This document shows positions 10,586 through 21,925 of a DNA stretch of 64,000 nucleotides, piece after piece (within the stretch, counting starts at the first letter, position 1; each line of letters begins with the position of its first letter). A program made the position numbers and the translations under genes. Source of the stretch: Bombyx mori (lineage: Eukaryota > Arthropoda > Insecta > Lepidoptera > Bombycidae); assembly GCF_030269925.1 (NCBI RefSeq), contig NC_085116.1:13454001-13518000 (forward strand), read 5' to 3'. The notes under the pieces are model-generated. The model was not told the DNA's origin, made no database searches, and was given only the letters and a program-made list of their open reading frames with translations.

Positions 10586-10830
10586 GCGTAATTACTGGTG
10601 GTAGGACCTCTTATGAGTCCGCACGCACCACCCTGCCTATTTCTGCCGTGAAGCAGTTATGCATTTCGGTTTGAAGGGTGGGGCAGCTGTTGTAACTATA
10701 CTGAGACCTTAGAGCCTACATCTCAAGGTGGGTGGCGCTTTTACGTTGTAGATGTCTATGGGTTCCGGTAACCACTTAACACCAAGTGGGCTGTGAGCTC
10801 GTCCAACCATCTAAGCAATAAAAAAATATA
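10586..10830 (+). mobile_element. Bm1 SINE, near-complete body
   Basis: Begins ATTACTGGTGGTAGGACCTC and runs through the full Bm1 body to CTAAGCAATAAAAAAATA. A few bases of the GGTAGGTACC block are lost. The tRNA-like head is missing apart from the GTTTGCGTAATT linker just before it. Confidence 0.95.
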
Positions 10831-11219
10831 AAAAACCAGTAATCAATACCAAAATTGATAATAATGATATTTTAATATCTCAGGGTCAATAAACTGTATA
10901 TTATGTTATCTAATCTAATATTGGATCGATTATACATAATCAACATTTCATTTTCGAACACAATATTCAATTATTTCATGCCGAACGCAACCTGAAACTT
11001 ATTGACTTTGCATCTAAAAAAGCAAGAACGTTGACGCGATATAGGCTGTCAATCGCTGTCGTATTTACGTATGAATATTTCATGAGTAAAATTTTTAACG
11101 TCCCTCGTGAAACTGTATTCGTGTATCCTTAACAGAGATTTCAGACCTCTTCCACTATCCTGATTTATTTTGTTTAAAATTTAATTCTTGATATAGTCTT
11201 TTTAATCACGGACATTTCA
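10831..11219. other. AT-rich region, no gene seen
   Basis: No feature recognised before the MITE. Confidence 0.45.
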
Positions 11220-11524
11220 CCTTAGTACAGTGCCGGATTAACCATGTAGCAAGAGTAGCAATTGCTACGGGCCCTGCGCGAACGGGGGCCCCGCATATTT
11301 AAACCCACTCATCTCAGCCCGAACTTAATTTTTTGAGTTTTGCGCCTATAGTAATTTACTAAATACCCACAAAATTGTAACCTATAGATGGCAAATAAAC
11401 GTATCTATAGACTATTGATTTGTTTTTTTACCACCTTATACTTAAGAACCCATAATAGATCAAGGGCTCTTTGAAATGATTTGCTACGGGCCCCGCGCTT
11501 GCTTAATCCGGCACTGCCTTAGTA
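11220..11524. mobile_element. hAT-type MITE with 14-bp TIRs and 8-bp TSD
   Basis: The element 11228-11516 (289 bp) has perfect terminal inverted repeats CAGTGCCGGATTAA / TTAATCCGGCACTG. It is flanked by the perfect 8-bp direct repeat CCTTAGTA (11220-11227 and 11517-11524). An 8-bp TSD and CAG..CTG ends fit the hAT superfamily. Inside each TIR, GC-rich subterminal blocks (TTGCTACGGGCCC and variants) recur. No transposase is encoded, so it would need one in trans. Confidence 0.93.
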
Positions 11525-12989
11525 ACTGAAGGAATATTAATTATAGGTGAATGAAAATATTCTCGTCAGGATTTAAAAAAAAAATTCAATTACACAAACG
11601 TAAATTTTAAAATACGAACAACGACAAAGCTCTTATTTTTTAACAAAAAAAACGACTAACAGACTTGACTAATGACTAAATAACGTTTAGAAATAAAACT
11701 TAATTAATAACGAACATACGGTTTGACAATAATTATCCATGCTGTAGACGTAATTTTCATTATAGCGCCATAAAAAAATTTGGGGTATTTCTATTAAAAA
11801 ATTGTCGTATCTCTTAAATAAAAAGGCAGAGAGGAATTCACATTTTTGTAAACCTAATGTAAGTAATCCAAAAGTTATTAAAAATTATATTGGACTGCAA
11901 ATTCTTGCTCATTTTAATTTCTTTATGTATGTCAATCCATATCCAAATTATTTGTATTTTATCATGCATGACCAAACAGTTATACTTTGTGTTTGAAATT
12001 TCGGATTAAGGACTAAATAAAATTAGCACAAGTTTGATCCGATAATCTCCTTTTAATAGTTTATGTCTAAGACTCGTTTTAACTGCAAAGGAATATTATG
12101 TTCAAAGATTCTTCACGCAGTCACACGGTTCACAATCTTATTTTTTTTTATGTAATAATGAGTTATACGTAGGTATTATCTTCTCATTTTTTAAAACGGT
12201 AATCTGTTGGACGTACCTCATCTAGTAGGATGTTCGAATCAGCCAAAATGATCAACTAAACTAGGGATATTTTAAGATTGAATGAAAGACAAAATAACAC
12301 TTGCTATTCGTTCTATTTAAGCTGTTTTAATTCTACCATGCGCTAAATTGCAAATTTATAGTGTATTTAAGAAGCTATCATAATCATATCATCAATCATA
12401 GTACATATTTTGCGTATCTAGAACAGTACTTTGTTTACGAAAAAAATACAAAGTAAAAATTTGTCTTCTAAAGTTATATTACTATCGTTTTCAAAGTTTA
12501 CAATACGCATTATGTAGCTTAGAGCGGAAGGGATCAGAAAATCGACCCCATTTACATTCTAATTTCGGCCCACTTCTTATACAACTAAGACCCTAACGTC
12601 ATGACTGTAAATATTCGAAAAGGTCTTCATCTAATTTTTTACTAAGCTTGTTTCACAAGTAGCTGAGGGAGTGTCTTAGCGGGTCATCTTCTTAATCCAC
12701 GTTATCTTGTCAACCATAATCTTACTGTTTCCCGTTATAATATTACTTTGTTTTTCCAAAAGCTGCACCCCACGGAAAAGAACAAAGTCCGGAAAACACG
12801 TCGTCGAGCCTTTTATGAATATTTTCAAAGTTTTCACGATTTGTAGATTTGATAAACTTAAACATCTAACGACTATGATGCCATTGTTTGTAATTAGTAC
12901 TCAATACTCAAGACAGCGTATGTTGTAATAAGATTAAATGCACTATCAAACTTATAAAATGTTCCAAATCACTATAACTGTAAATTACG
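11525..12989. other. AT-rich region, no gene seen
   Basis: About 1.4 kb with only short frames (for example 11802-11996 and 12707-12928) that show no motif. No repeat family recognised. Confidence 0.5.
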
Positions 12990-13262
12990 AAGTCGTCATG
13001 GCCTAAAGGATAAGACGCCTTGTGCATTCGTATCGAGCGAAGGAAGGAATAACATCTTCTTTCTTCTTCACCGGCGGGATTAGCACAGCGAATTTTTCTA
13101 TTCCATTCTTCTCTATCAGCTGTCATCTCAACACTTACTCCTCTTTCTCTCATATCGTCATTCACACACTCCATCCACGTTTTCTTCGGTCGACCTCTTC
13201 TCTGAAGAAAGGAAGAAATAATATCGTGTAATATAAACCAATTACTGGTGGTAGCGTAAATT
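12990..13262 (+). mobile_element. Bm1 SINE head, interrupted by an RTE fragment
   Basis: Head sequence GTCATGGCCTAAAGGATAAG and GTGCATTCGTATCGAGCGA (12990-13040) resembles a tRNA 5' half with an A box. It then jumps by internal deletion to GGAAGGAATAACATC. After the insertion at 13057-13208 it resumes with ATCGTGTAATATAAACCAAT and ACTGGTGGTAG. The rest of the body is lost. Confidence 0.8.
13040..13225 (-). mobile_element. RTE-type LINE fragment inserted in Bm1
   Basis: The minus strand encodes RRGRPKKTWMECVNDDMRERG and CANPAGEEE, the C-terminus of an RTE-type polymerase. It is related to, but different from, the family at 9664 and 60287. The insert 13057-13208 lies between imperfect direct repeats AAGGAAGGAATAACATC (13040-13056) and AAGGAAGAAATAATATC (13209-13225), two mismatches in 17, read as an aged TSD. 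Only ~150 bp of the element remain. Confidence 0.75.
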
Positions 13263-13740
13263 ATGAGCTCGCATAGATAGATACCACTTTTAGTCTCTTT
13301 TAACTTTGTGTCAATAGTCTTACAATGTTCTTCAATCAAACAACACCTCAACACCTCAACACGTTGTTTTGATCCGAGACAATTTCCAAGAACATTTTTG
13401 TAACCGCAAAACAATTCTAGATTGTTCAAACTGTGCTTAATATCTAGTTTAACACGCAATTGTTTGATGTTTTACTAACTTTTTTTTTTTCTACTAACAC
13501 GAAATTAATTCTAAAGTACAAAAAAAACATCCATGAGATGCGTTAGTATGATTTGTAACGTTTATTTACCGATGATTCATTTTAATAATTCTTACCGCAT
13601 AATAACACTTGGCCACCGAACCATTATCAGTTGATGACTTTTGTCTGTATAAACTAACGAAAATCTAAATTTAAATGAGACAGAACTTACTGAATTCTGT
13701 GATTACATGAATTTTTAAAATTTTAATTTTAATTGAATTA
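13263..13740. other. AT-rich region, no gene seen
   Basis: The minus-strand frame of 183 aa over 12908-13459 is only meaningful where it crosses the RTE fragment. The remainder has no motif. Confidence 0.5.
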
Positions 13741-13937
13741 TTTCCCCCCTACCTAGTCATTGGTAGCCTAAGGGTCTTTTCCAAGTCTTCTTTCGCGCGG
13801 ACCGATAGGTGAGCTCACGGGTTCAACCTGAGAGAATTACTAACATTAGTCCTGGCAAGAGCAGTGCTTCGCTGAATCTACTACCGGATCGGAATCACGA
13901 CCCACTGAGATCCAGCGAGAAACTCAGTGGGTTTTTA
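13741..13937 (-). mobile_element. Second Jockey-type LINE family, 3' UTR relic
   Basis: Starts on the plus strand with CCCCCCTACCTAGTCATTGG (the complement of the tail end). It then has GGTGAGCTCACGGGTTCAAC, AGCAAGAGCAGTGCTTCGC-like sequence, CTACCGGATCGGAATCACG and GAGAAACTCAGTGGG. Non-coding and 5'-truncated. Confidence 0.82.
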
Positions 13938-14203
13938 TTGAAATTTCTCCCACCTTTTCTATCAATGAGTACTAAACTTATTTCAATAAGCCCTTAACTT
14001 CTCTTGTTTTTCTGTTGAAAGTAATATATGGATATAAGGTGGCATTACTGTAGCTTGTTTTTTTTTTTTTAGATATACACCTGTTCACTTTTAAAATCAG
14101 AATTTCATTATTTCTGACCTACTAACATCTAGAACTAACTAACATCTAGGTCTAGAATGCGTTGTCTATTACTTACACACGTACGCCAAAAATTAATATA
14201 AAA
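13938..14203. other. AT-rich region, no gene seen
   Basis: No feature recognised. Confidence 0.4.
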
Positions 14204-14455
14204 CTAGCGACCCGCCCTCGCTTCGCTTCGGAAACATAAAATTTTATTATTGATAGCTGAGTCCCGCGATATTACCCGCGGTTATTGTCGTACCGTGGGT
14301 GACGCCGCGGTCCGAAGCTAGTCTAAAAAAAGTAGCCTAAATTAGTCCTTATATCATCAGCTACCTATCAGTGAAAGTCTCGTCAAAATCAGTCCAGCCG
14401 TTCCAGAGTTTAGCCGGAACAAACAGACAGACAGACAGACAGACAAAAATTGATG
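14204..14455 (-). mobile_element. Helitron-like non-autonomous element
   Basis: Read on the minus strand it ends GGGCGGGTCGCTAG followed by T, the CTAG 3' end of Helitrons with insertion before a T. It contains the block AAACTCTGGAACGGCTGGAC and a (GTCT)n run (plus strand 14423-14445), a mix common in moth Helitron-like repeats. The 5' end is not certain. No Rep/helicase is present. Confidence 0.6.
14423..14445. repeat. (GACA)n microsatellite
   Basis: About five and a half tandem GACA units at one end of the Helitron-like element. Confidence 0.9.
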
Positions 14456-14469
14456 TCTGTTGTTGTCTT

Positions 14470-14706
14470 TACTGGTGGTAGGACATCTTGTGAGTCCGCA
14501 CAGGTAGATACCACCACCCCGCCTATTTTTGCCGTGAAGCAGTAATGCGTTTCGTCTTGAAGGGTAGGGCGGCCGTTGTAACTATACTGAGAACTTAGAA
14601 CTTACATCTCAAGATGGGTGGCACATTTACGTTGTAAATGTCCATTTGCTCCAGTAACCACTTAACACCGGGTGAGCTGTGAGCTCGTCTACCCATCTAA
14701 GCAATA
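14470..14706 (+). mobile_element. Bm1 SINE, full body, plus strand
   Basis: Runs from ACTGGTGGTAGGACATCTTG to CATCTAAGCAAT with all landmark blocks in order. It abuts a minus-strand copy with no spacer, so the two tails face each other. Confidence 0.95.
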
Positions 14707-14837
14707 TTCTAAGATTTCAGTATAGTTACAACGGCTGCCCTACCCTTCAGACCGAAACGCATTACTGCTTCACGGCAGAAATAGGCTGGGCGGTGGTACC
14801 TACCCGCGCGGACTCACAAGAGGTCCTACCACCAGTA
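14707..14837 (-). mobile_element. Bm1 SINE, 5' half, minus strand
   Basis: Begins at the CTAAGATTTCAGTATAG block and runs through GCCCTACCCTTCAGACCG, CATTACTGCTTCACGGC and AGAGGTCCTACCACCAGTA. It has only the 5' half of the element, inverted relative to 14470-14706. Confidence 0.92.
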
Positions 14838-15158
14838 AAGTACCCAGAATGCACAAATAGATGAAATGAAAACTCTCTAACATAATTCAGTGTCATGGAA
14901 CGTATTAAAAAAAAAAACAGTCATACATCATACAGTGCACAACGGATGTTTTTACAGGAAGGAAATTAAAAAAAAAAACTCAAAACGCGTGTCCCCGTTC
15001 ACACACCTGCGTTTCCCGTGACTCGAATCACAACGAGCCTCGCTACGTTAAACGATAAACTTAGCGACAATCGCTTCGATTCACGTTTTCATAAAGCCGT
15101 ATGGGGCCTTTAATAAATTAACTGACTAACCATAACATAATTACTTATTAAAAAAAAA
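14838..15158. other. AT-rich region, no gene seen
   Basis: Only homopolymer A runs and short frames. Confidence 0.4.
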
Positions 15159-15565
15159 ACACGTGTGACACTCGGAAACTGCCGCCGTAAAGCTATTGCA
15201 TAGCATTTTTTATCAACTTGTGCAATTATATAAAGACAATAATAATTTAATATTAAAACAGTAATAAAATAAGACCACGTTATATTTATAAACATTAACA
15301 AAAGCAAAACATTAACTGTCCCCTTCACACTCATAAGCTAGACCGCGCGAGAGAGAGATGGGCAGACTTTTCATGATGCGCATGCAGTGCGACGTCACGC
15401 CGCGCGCTTATTCACAAACACTACACAAGCGCAACGTGTGAATGTGTTGAAAGCGAGCTACATGGTAGGCGGAGTGGGGATGTTAGGTTTTATGTTCGTT
15501 ACAGAATTTCTTGATTCGGTCGCCGCGCTCAAAGTCCACGATAAAAGCTATGCAATGACTTAAAA
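15159..15565. repeat. Unclassified ~400-bp repeat, copy 1
   Basis: Highly similar to 51892-52268 over almost its whole length, including CTGTCCCCTTCACACTCATA, GAGAGAGATGGGCAGACTTT and CGCAACGTGTGAATGTGTTG. Near the ends lie AAAGCTATTGCATAG (15190) and CTATGCAATGACTT (15548), an imperfect inverted pair, so it may be a TIR element. This copy has ~25 extra bases after GTGTTG that the other lacks. It has no coding potential I can recognise. Confidence 0.75.
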
Positions 15566-16040
15566 ATATATTTTCATCAATAAAACCAAAGAAATGGAAT
15601 TATCAATGTTCTTGAAAATTGGTCTCGGTTTATTTGATTTTAGTGAAACCTTATCATGGTTTGCTAAGAATATGGCTGAATTTATAAAGTAATTTTGTTA
15701 ATGTTTTCATCTTTCGTTGCAAGTATTATGATCGAAACCTTTTCTAATGAAGCAAAAACAACTAGTTATAGAGATACAAGATCGTATAGGACACGAACAA
15801 ATAAACAAAGCCACGAGTGTTGTTATTGTTTATTAAAAGATCTATGAACCTAACAGCCATGTGGCATTGTCAGAAACCTACGTCCTCATTGTGCATAGCA
15901 AATATGTATTCGAGCTGAATTCTATAGTTTACTCGGCGTGATTGTCTCGTCTATTTTTGGACATGAAATATTGCAATAATTCGTATTATGTGACGTCTGT
16001 TATCGTTCACGTTTGTAGACGGTATGTTAGTTTATATTTA
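15566..16040. other. AT-rich region, no gene seen
   Basis: No feature recognised. Confidence 0.45.
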
Positions 16041-16160
16041 TTTCATAGACGTGAACGAGCTAATGTTAAATGGCTGGTGCAGCCCATAGACACGTGAATG
16101 CCGCCACCCACCTTGAGATGTAAGGTCTAAGTCAATACTTCTAGCCGTAATGCGTTACTG
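16041..16160 (-). mobile_element. Bm1 SINE, degenerate partial
   Basis: GACGTGAACGAGCTAATGTTA, CAGCCCATAGACACGTGAAT, CCGCCACCCACCTTGAGATG and CCGTAATGCGTTACTG are recognisable with gaps. It abuts the better-preserved copy at 16161. Confidence 0.7.
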
Positions 16161-16410
16161 TTTTTTTTATTTATTGCTTAGATGGTTGGACGAGCTCACA
16201 GCCCACCTGGTGTTAAGTGGTTACTGGAGCCCATAGACATCTACGACGTAAATGCGCCATCCACCTTGAGATATCAGTTCTAAGGTCTCAGTGTAGTTAT
16301 AACGGCTGCCCCACTCTTCAAACCGAAACTCATTACTGCTTCACGGCTGAAATAGGCGGGGTGGTGGTACCTACCCGCGCGGACTCACAAGAGGTCCTAC
16401 CACCAGTAAA
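16161..16410 (-). mobile_element. Bm1 SINE, full body
   Basis: T run, ATTGCTTAGATGGTTGGACG, all internal blocks, then AAGAGGTCCTACCACCAGTA. About 250 bp, well preserved. Confidence 0.95.
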
Positions 16411-16494
16411 CTTGCTTAAAGTAAAGTTGCTTCACGAAACAAATATATAATAGATGATTAAAAAGTATTTAATACATTTGAATATCTAAGGTCA

Positions 16495-16595
16495 TGTTTC
16501 AAGGTAGGTAACGATGTTTGCACTGTGATGCAGTCTCCGATAGCCATTTAGTGCTAAATAGAACATGATCTCGGCTTTCATGGGAAGCAATAAAA
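16495..16595 (+). mobile_element. Possible Bm1 tail relic
   Basis: TTTCAAGGTAGGTAACGATG, GATGCAGTCTCCGATAGCC and GGGAAGCAATAAAAC keep the order of the Bm1 3' region with many changes. Tentative. Confidence 0.35.
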
Positions 16596-18496
16596 CAAAA
16601 ACGTGTTCAGTATTCCCAGGCTTTGAATAAAAATAATGTTCATAATGTCCTTCTGCGACCTAATGTAACGGCGAACTGATTACCGAGGCCGCTTTGATTG
16701 CCCAACGTACCGTATTAGACATTATTTACTGTGAAAATTTCGTTAAAAATCAAATTCAATTCTATTAAACAAAAATGTCAATTTCGTCAACAATGCTTTG
16801 TTTGCTTCTTTTGTTTTGACGCTTCGATGGCCCACTGCTCTAATTTGAAATTCGGAAGAATGCATGGAATTTACTACATTGCTTTCAATCTCGCTGCTAG
16901 ATTACATTCGTAAAGAGGTCATATTTTTATTATTTTTTTATACAAACAATTGAACTAACAATGTATGCCCCGCCCCACAAATTTTTAGATCCCATAACTA
17001 TTTTCATTGATTTTCATTGATAAACGGAATCCTTTTAGGTAAAACAATCTACATTTTCTAAGCCGAATACCAATACCATTCAGTTTAGAAACAATATAAT
17101 CTAAAATGAAGGTAGCAGCCACATATAGCACCTTGAGTATGAAAATAATCAGCCATTAATTTGCCATTAAATTATAAAGTTTATTATTACTATCTTAATT
17201 GTCAATCGTCCTAACAAATGTCGTGTCTTAATAAAATTTAGTTTCAGTAAATAACTCTTTTATATGAAGTGAAAAAGTTTTAATAGTACACAGTCCTTTT
17301 TTATGAATTGAAAAGTTTTTAAAATTATCCCTTTCACATGGCAAGATGAAAACAGAATAAAATTTCCTTCTATAAAATAAGACAAAAGATATAAATAATC
17401 TAGATAGATCTGTCGTATTAACAAGTGATTTGGGGCGACACCGATCTAGATAAATCACGGATGCGCGCTATACGCAGACTTGCAAAAAACTCGTTACGCC
17501 TACTAACTACATCAACGATTTGATACTTGAAGAATGATTACATTACTCACAATGGTAAAGCCACTAACATTCTCCAGTATTTGATCTGATCCAGTATCTG
17601 GTGTGATTTCCATTAACAATAGGAAAATGTTCTCCATTAGACTACAAATAAAAACGTATTACGTAACAGCAGAAATAAATAAGTAATAAATAGCTACTAT
17701 TACATTACAACAAAAACCAAAAATTGGGTCTCATATGCTGCAATGAAGTCTTTAACATAATTTTACTTAAACAACAAAAATGTGTTATTAAAAAAAATAC
17801 ACATAAAGAGCTGCTTTCTGAATAAGTACTGATAATAGCATAGGGTATGTTGTTCGACCCTTTGAGAACTGAAACATCTGTGACACTCCATAAAACAAGA
17901 AGACGCCTTGTCGTCAACCAAATAAGAAAGTTAATAAGGGTTGGGTCCACTTCTACGACAATTACCCAACTATCGCGAGAACATACTCGTAGTTTTTACT
18001 CAGTATACATTACCAGAGAGAACGAGAACTATTTCGACAACACTTTGTGACATAAACATTGCAGTCCAACTTATTTAATTTTTATTTATTATAATTGGCC
18101 CAAATCTATTGGTTTTGACTGGTTTTCCGCATGCCATTGGACTGACAGAACCCTCAAAAAGCATATTTACTATATGGTAAATTTTATAGATAGAAATTTC
18201 AAATTTAGACAAAACGATGTATGCATTTCTAGCTGAATAAAGAGTGGCAGTATTTAAAAACAAATCCGTACGTTTTTCTTCTTATTTAATACTACATGAT
18301 TGACAGTTACCAGATGCTAATTTTGTTGGCGTAGAGAAAATCTGGACTTTTTATAATACGAGTCAAAATGGTGATTTTTCATTCTTCATATATTGCATCC
18401 TCCTGTTTCCTACGTATTTTTTGGCTCTATGTTGCTTACATTGGTGATAGGCTAGTCCTAATTTTGTGTATTATACGAACAGTTAGGTTATTTTGT
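16596..18496. other. AT-rich region, no gene seen
   Basis: About 1.9 kb. The frames at 17228-17458, 17705-17950 and 17847-18050 lie on both strands, partly overlap, and have no motifs. No repeats recognised. Confidence 0.5.
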
Positions 18497-18800
18497 AGTC
18501 CTCGTTGCCTAAAGGATAACACACCTGGTGCGTTCATATCAAGCGAAGCGTGTGCGCTGCTGTTCGAATGAATATTCACCATGAAATTCACTGGGGGTAG
18601 GGCGTCTTGTGAGTCCGAAGGGGAGGTACCACGAACCTACTTATTTCTGGCGAAAAGCAATAATGCGTTTCAGTTGGAAGAGAAGTTGCAGAAACTTAGA
18701 AATCAGATCTCAGAGTGTATGGGGATATTTACGTTGTTGATGTCTTCGGTAACCACTTAAGACCAGGTCCGCAGTTCGTCCACACAACTAAGGAATAAAC
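18497..18800 (+). mobile_element. Bm1 SINE with tRNA-like head, degenerate
   Basis: The head TCGTTGCCTAAAGGATAACA (A-box-like), GGTGCGTTCATATCAAGCGA and TGTTCGAATGA (B-box-like) is followed by ACTGGGGGTAGGGCGTCTTG and a worn body ending GGAATAAAC. An internal deletion joins head and body. Confidence 0.75.
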
Positions 18801-20358
18801 TAAAATTAAAGAAGACTATTGTAACATACAGTATTGTAGTCTTAGGAAAAACCATGTGGCGTTAGATACTGAATAAAAAATATACAATCACTGAAAGTGC
18901 CTCTTCCTGAATGAGATGACTGTCGAACAAAATTAATATGCATTAGAAAAGTAAACTTGGCAGTTGGAGTTAATCAGGTAATGTAAATTGCTCAATTGGT
19001 TCCCTTCTATTTGAGAATCTAACAAAATTAGACCCTCGAGAATCCTTGACTTCAAATGCTCACAGATTCGAAATGAAAAGACATTTCATAAAACAGATCT
19101 AAATAGCTATATCCAAGTCATTAAGTATTGTAAATAAATTGGAAACTCATCTTTGGGACTGGTTTGAATTACTTGATTTTTGTATCTATTTTGGAGATCA
19201 GTTGTATCCAGGGTGTAAGATTGGATTGGATTGATAAGTTACTTGTCAAATATATTTTCTTCGGAATAGCACTTTTTTTTATGTAATAATATTCATCCTG
19301 GCGAAGCTGGAAAGACCTTCAGTCCTTCTTTCTATCACTCCCATGAGCTCATTCTATCTCAAAAGCAAAATTTTAAATACGTAGAAGAGTATGTATATAT
19401 ATGTACATATGGTACTTACTTAGTGATTTGCGGAAGCAGATTTTTGATTATCCAACTAAATCCAGGTAGGATTTAGTTCAAGTAAGCTGGATTTTATAAT
19501 TTCTAGATTACTACTATTATGCCAATTTGTGCCGAAAACCACTAACGTTTTCCTGTTTTGAGACAGCCGTTTAGGGTTAAGATCTTCTACTGAGCGGATG
19601 AAATTTCTCGGTAGGCCGACAGCCGGTATGCTATTATTCGGAAAATATTTCTACGAACTTATTTTCAAAATGTCGGCAGTGAGTATCAGGTAACAATACA
19701 TAAACGTAACATCCAATTAAGAGTTCGATCTTAGATCTCAAGTTAGGCGTCATTCACGCATATGGACTCCAATAGCCGCTTTAAATGTTAAGACCATTGA
19801 AAGAACAAAAATTGCTTACAGAGGCAGGGCTTGTATACCATATTTTTCTGAATGACTCGACCGGACCAACCGCTGTCTCAAATAATCATCTGTGTTTTGA
19901 AATCTATAACAATATTTTAAAGCTACTATGTTCACCACGGACGCATACAAGTCATTAAAATGTTAAAGGTGAAGCAGCAAACCTGCTTTCGATAGACTTA
20001 CCCACAACATTAACTACTGTGTTCTCACTTTCATTGGGGTAATTAATGGAAACAACCGAAGCTAATAAGCAAATTTCGATTCAAAACCACGTGCGCGTAC
20101 CATGCCTAGCAAGCGTCATCACAATAAGCACAGGTCTACGTCAGCAGCGAATGTAACGAGCGGTTAATAATGAATTAGAAGAATAAAATTGACAGCCTTG
20201 TTTTGGTTTACACAACTTCATACTCGTCTACTAAATTGAAAAGCGTATGTTTTTATGATGTAGGTCGTATCTTTTTTTTCGTTTATGTTCTTATGCTGAC
20301 AGACGAAATAAGGACGGTAAGTATGTACCAGTGGGACATTAAAATAAAAATAGATTTT
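18801..20358. other. AT-rich region, no gene seen
   Basis: About 1.55 kb. A very weak Bm1-like stretch near 19725-19800 is not counted. No coding signal. Confidence 0.5.
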
Positions 20359-20607
20359 TTACTGGTGGTAGGATCTCTTGTGAGTCCGGACGGGTAGGTA
20401 CCACCGCCTTGCCTATTTCTGCCGTGAAGCAGTAATGCGTTTCGGTTTGAAGGGTGGGGCAGCCATTGTAACTATACTGAGACCTTAAAACTTATATCTC
20501 AAGGTGGGTGGTGCATTTACGTTGTAGATGTCTATGGGCTCCAGTAACCACTTAATATCAGGTGAGCTGTAAGCTCGTCCACTCATCTAAGCAATAAAAA
20601 AAAAAGA
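20359..20607 (+). mobile_element. Bm1 SINE, full body
   Basis: From TTACTGGTGGTAGGATCTC to ATCTAAGCAATAAAAAAAAA with all internal blocks. One of the best copies in the window. Confidence 0.96.
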
Positions 20608-21837
20608 TTTTTATTAGCAACTCCTTTAATTGATGACACTTCTACGAATAGAAAGAATCATTTCATTAAAACCAAACTCGATAAAGGATTTCAAATAGAC
20701 GCTTTGGAACGAAAACCAAAAGATTTTTTACCAATATATTTATTTATAATACGTGACCTGCTTGTTGTTAAAATTAGTCGTTACACAAAACCTTACATAC
20801 TAGGACGAGCTGATCCCAAGGTATATCTATCCCACAGTGAATACAAAAGAAAATTCTAAATTACATAGCCCTTATTTCGAATGACTCAAAACTGATTAAC
20901 TTTACCTTGCTACCAAAATTCTAGTTTAACGCTAAAGTCGCCGTAAATTCTTATACATATACAAACTCCGAGCTCGATGGAAGACATCTCTTTTCTCTTT
21001 ATAATACAATGTATTACATGTGTAATTCTAGGCTTAATACTTTAAGAACAAAATTAATTGAAATCTCAAATCTAAATTTATTGAACGGCAAACTAGACTC
21101 AATTATTTTCCTAAGTCAACGCCGACCAAACTCAATTACGTTGACAAGTCTTCAATAGTTGAACGTTTACTTAGGAGACGTTCTCGGCGTTAGACAAATT
21201 ATTAAAATGAATCGTAAAAGAAATTACTTTGTTATGAAGGTAGCGACGTCGGATCGTACTTTGTAAACATCTCTTGAAAACCTGCAAACAAGACATTGTT
21301 TTCTCTGAACAAATCTGTTTGTTATTCACGGCGCTATCTTAAAAAGAAATAAGAGTAAATGTCGTACAGACATGAACAGAAATGCTAATATCGGGGATTT
21401 TTATTTCGTTTGTCGTTTTCAAAAGAAATGCCTTTGTTGAATGGTTTGATTTGTAATAGACGAATTGGTTTTTCTTGTTTTGTATAGATAAGTTAAAATG
21501 CCATTTGATTATAGCTTTTGTTTTAAAGCATAGCGTATTGGATTAATAACAAAATCTTCTAAAAAATTCATCTAAAATCTTCACTAGAAAAATCTACTAG
21601 AAAAGTCACTAGAAAAGTCCCGTTCCGACACGATCCTTAAAAAAAAAAGCATTTATCCCCTGAGACAATCGTCGTTTAACGACGACTTATAACTATTATC
21701 AACTTCTAAGTCTTTTTTTTAACTTTATCGAATAAAAATCATTACTCAATGTTATACCTTACTTCAGTAGAATATATATATCTACCTCTAATTACCAAAA
21801 ACAAATTAAAAATCACTAGTCACCTTTAGACATAATT
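20608..21837. other. AT-rich region, no gene seen
   Basis: Contains a small tandem array of CACTAGAAAARTC-like units (21583-21620) and a short palindrome TCGTCGTT-T-AACGACGA (21671-21687). No gene. Confidence 0.5.
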
Positions 21838-21850
21838 TGAAACAATAACC
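21838..21850. repeat. 13-bp direct repeat at left border of R1 element 1
   Basis: TGAAACAATAACC directly left of the element's poly(T). The same 13 bases occur at 28889-28901, between element 1 and element 2. Read as a target-site duplication. Confidence 0.85.
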
Positions 21851-21900
21851 TTTTTTTTTTTTTTTTTTTTTCGGGTAGAGGGCCGAACCTCCTACGAGGT

Positions 21901-21925
21901 CCCCGCGCAATAGGGGCGCGCGGGG
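21901..21925 (-). other. 3'-terminal hairpin of R1 element 1
   Basis: Perfect 8-bp stem CCCCGCGC / GCGCGGGG with a 9-nt loop, about 30 nt from the poly(A) in sense. The same stem occurs in element 2. A possible recognition structure for the reverse transcriptase. Confidence 0.6.

Noticed and set aside
19725..19800. Bm1-like tail
   Set aside because: Only a few scattered blocks match; too weak to list as a copy.
21671..21687. Short palindrome TCGTCGTT-T-AACGACGA
   Set aside because: Only 8-bp arms in isolation; no paired element or motif context.
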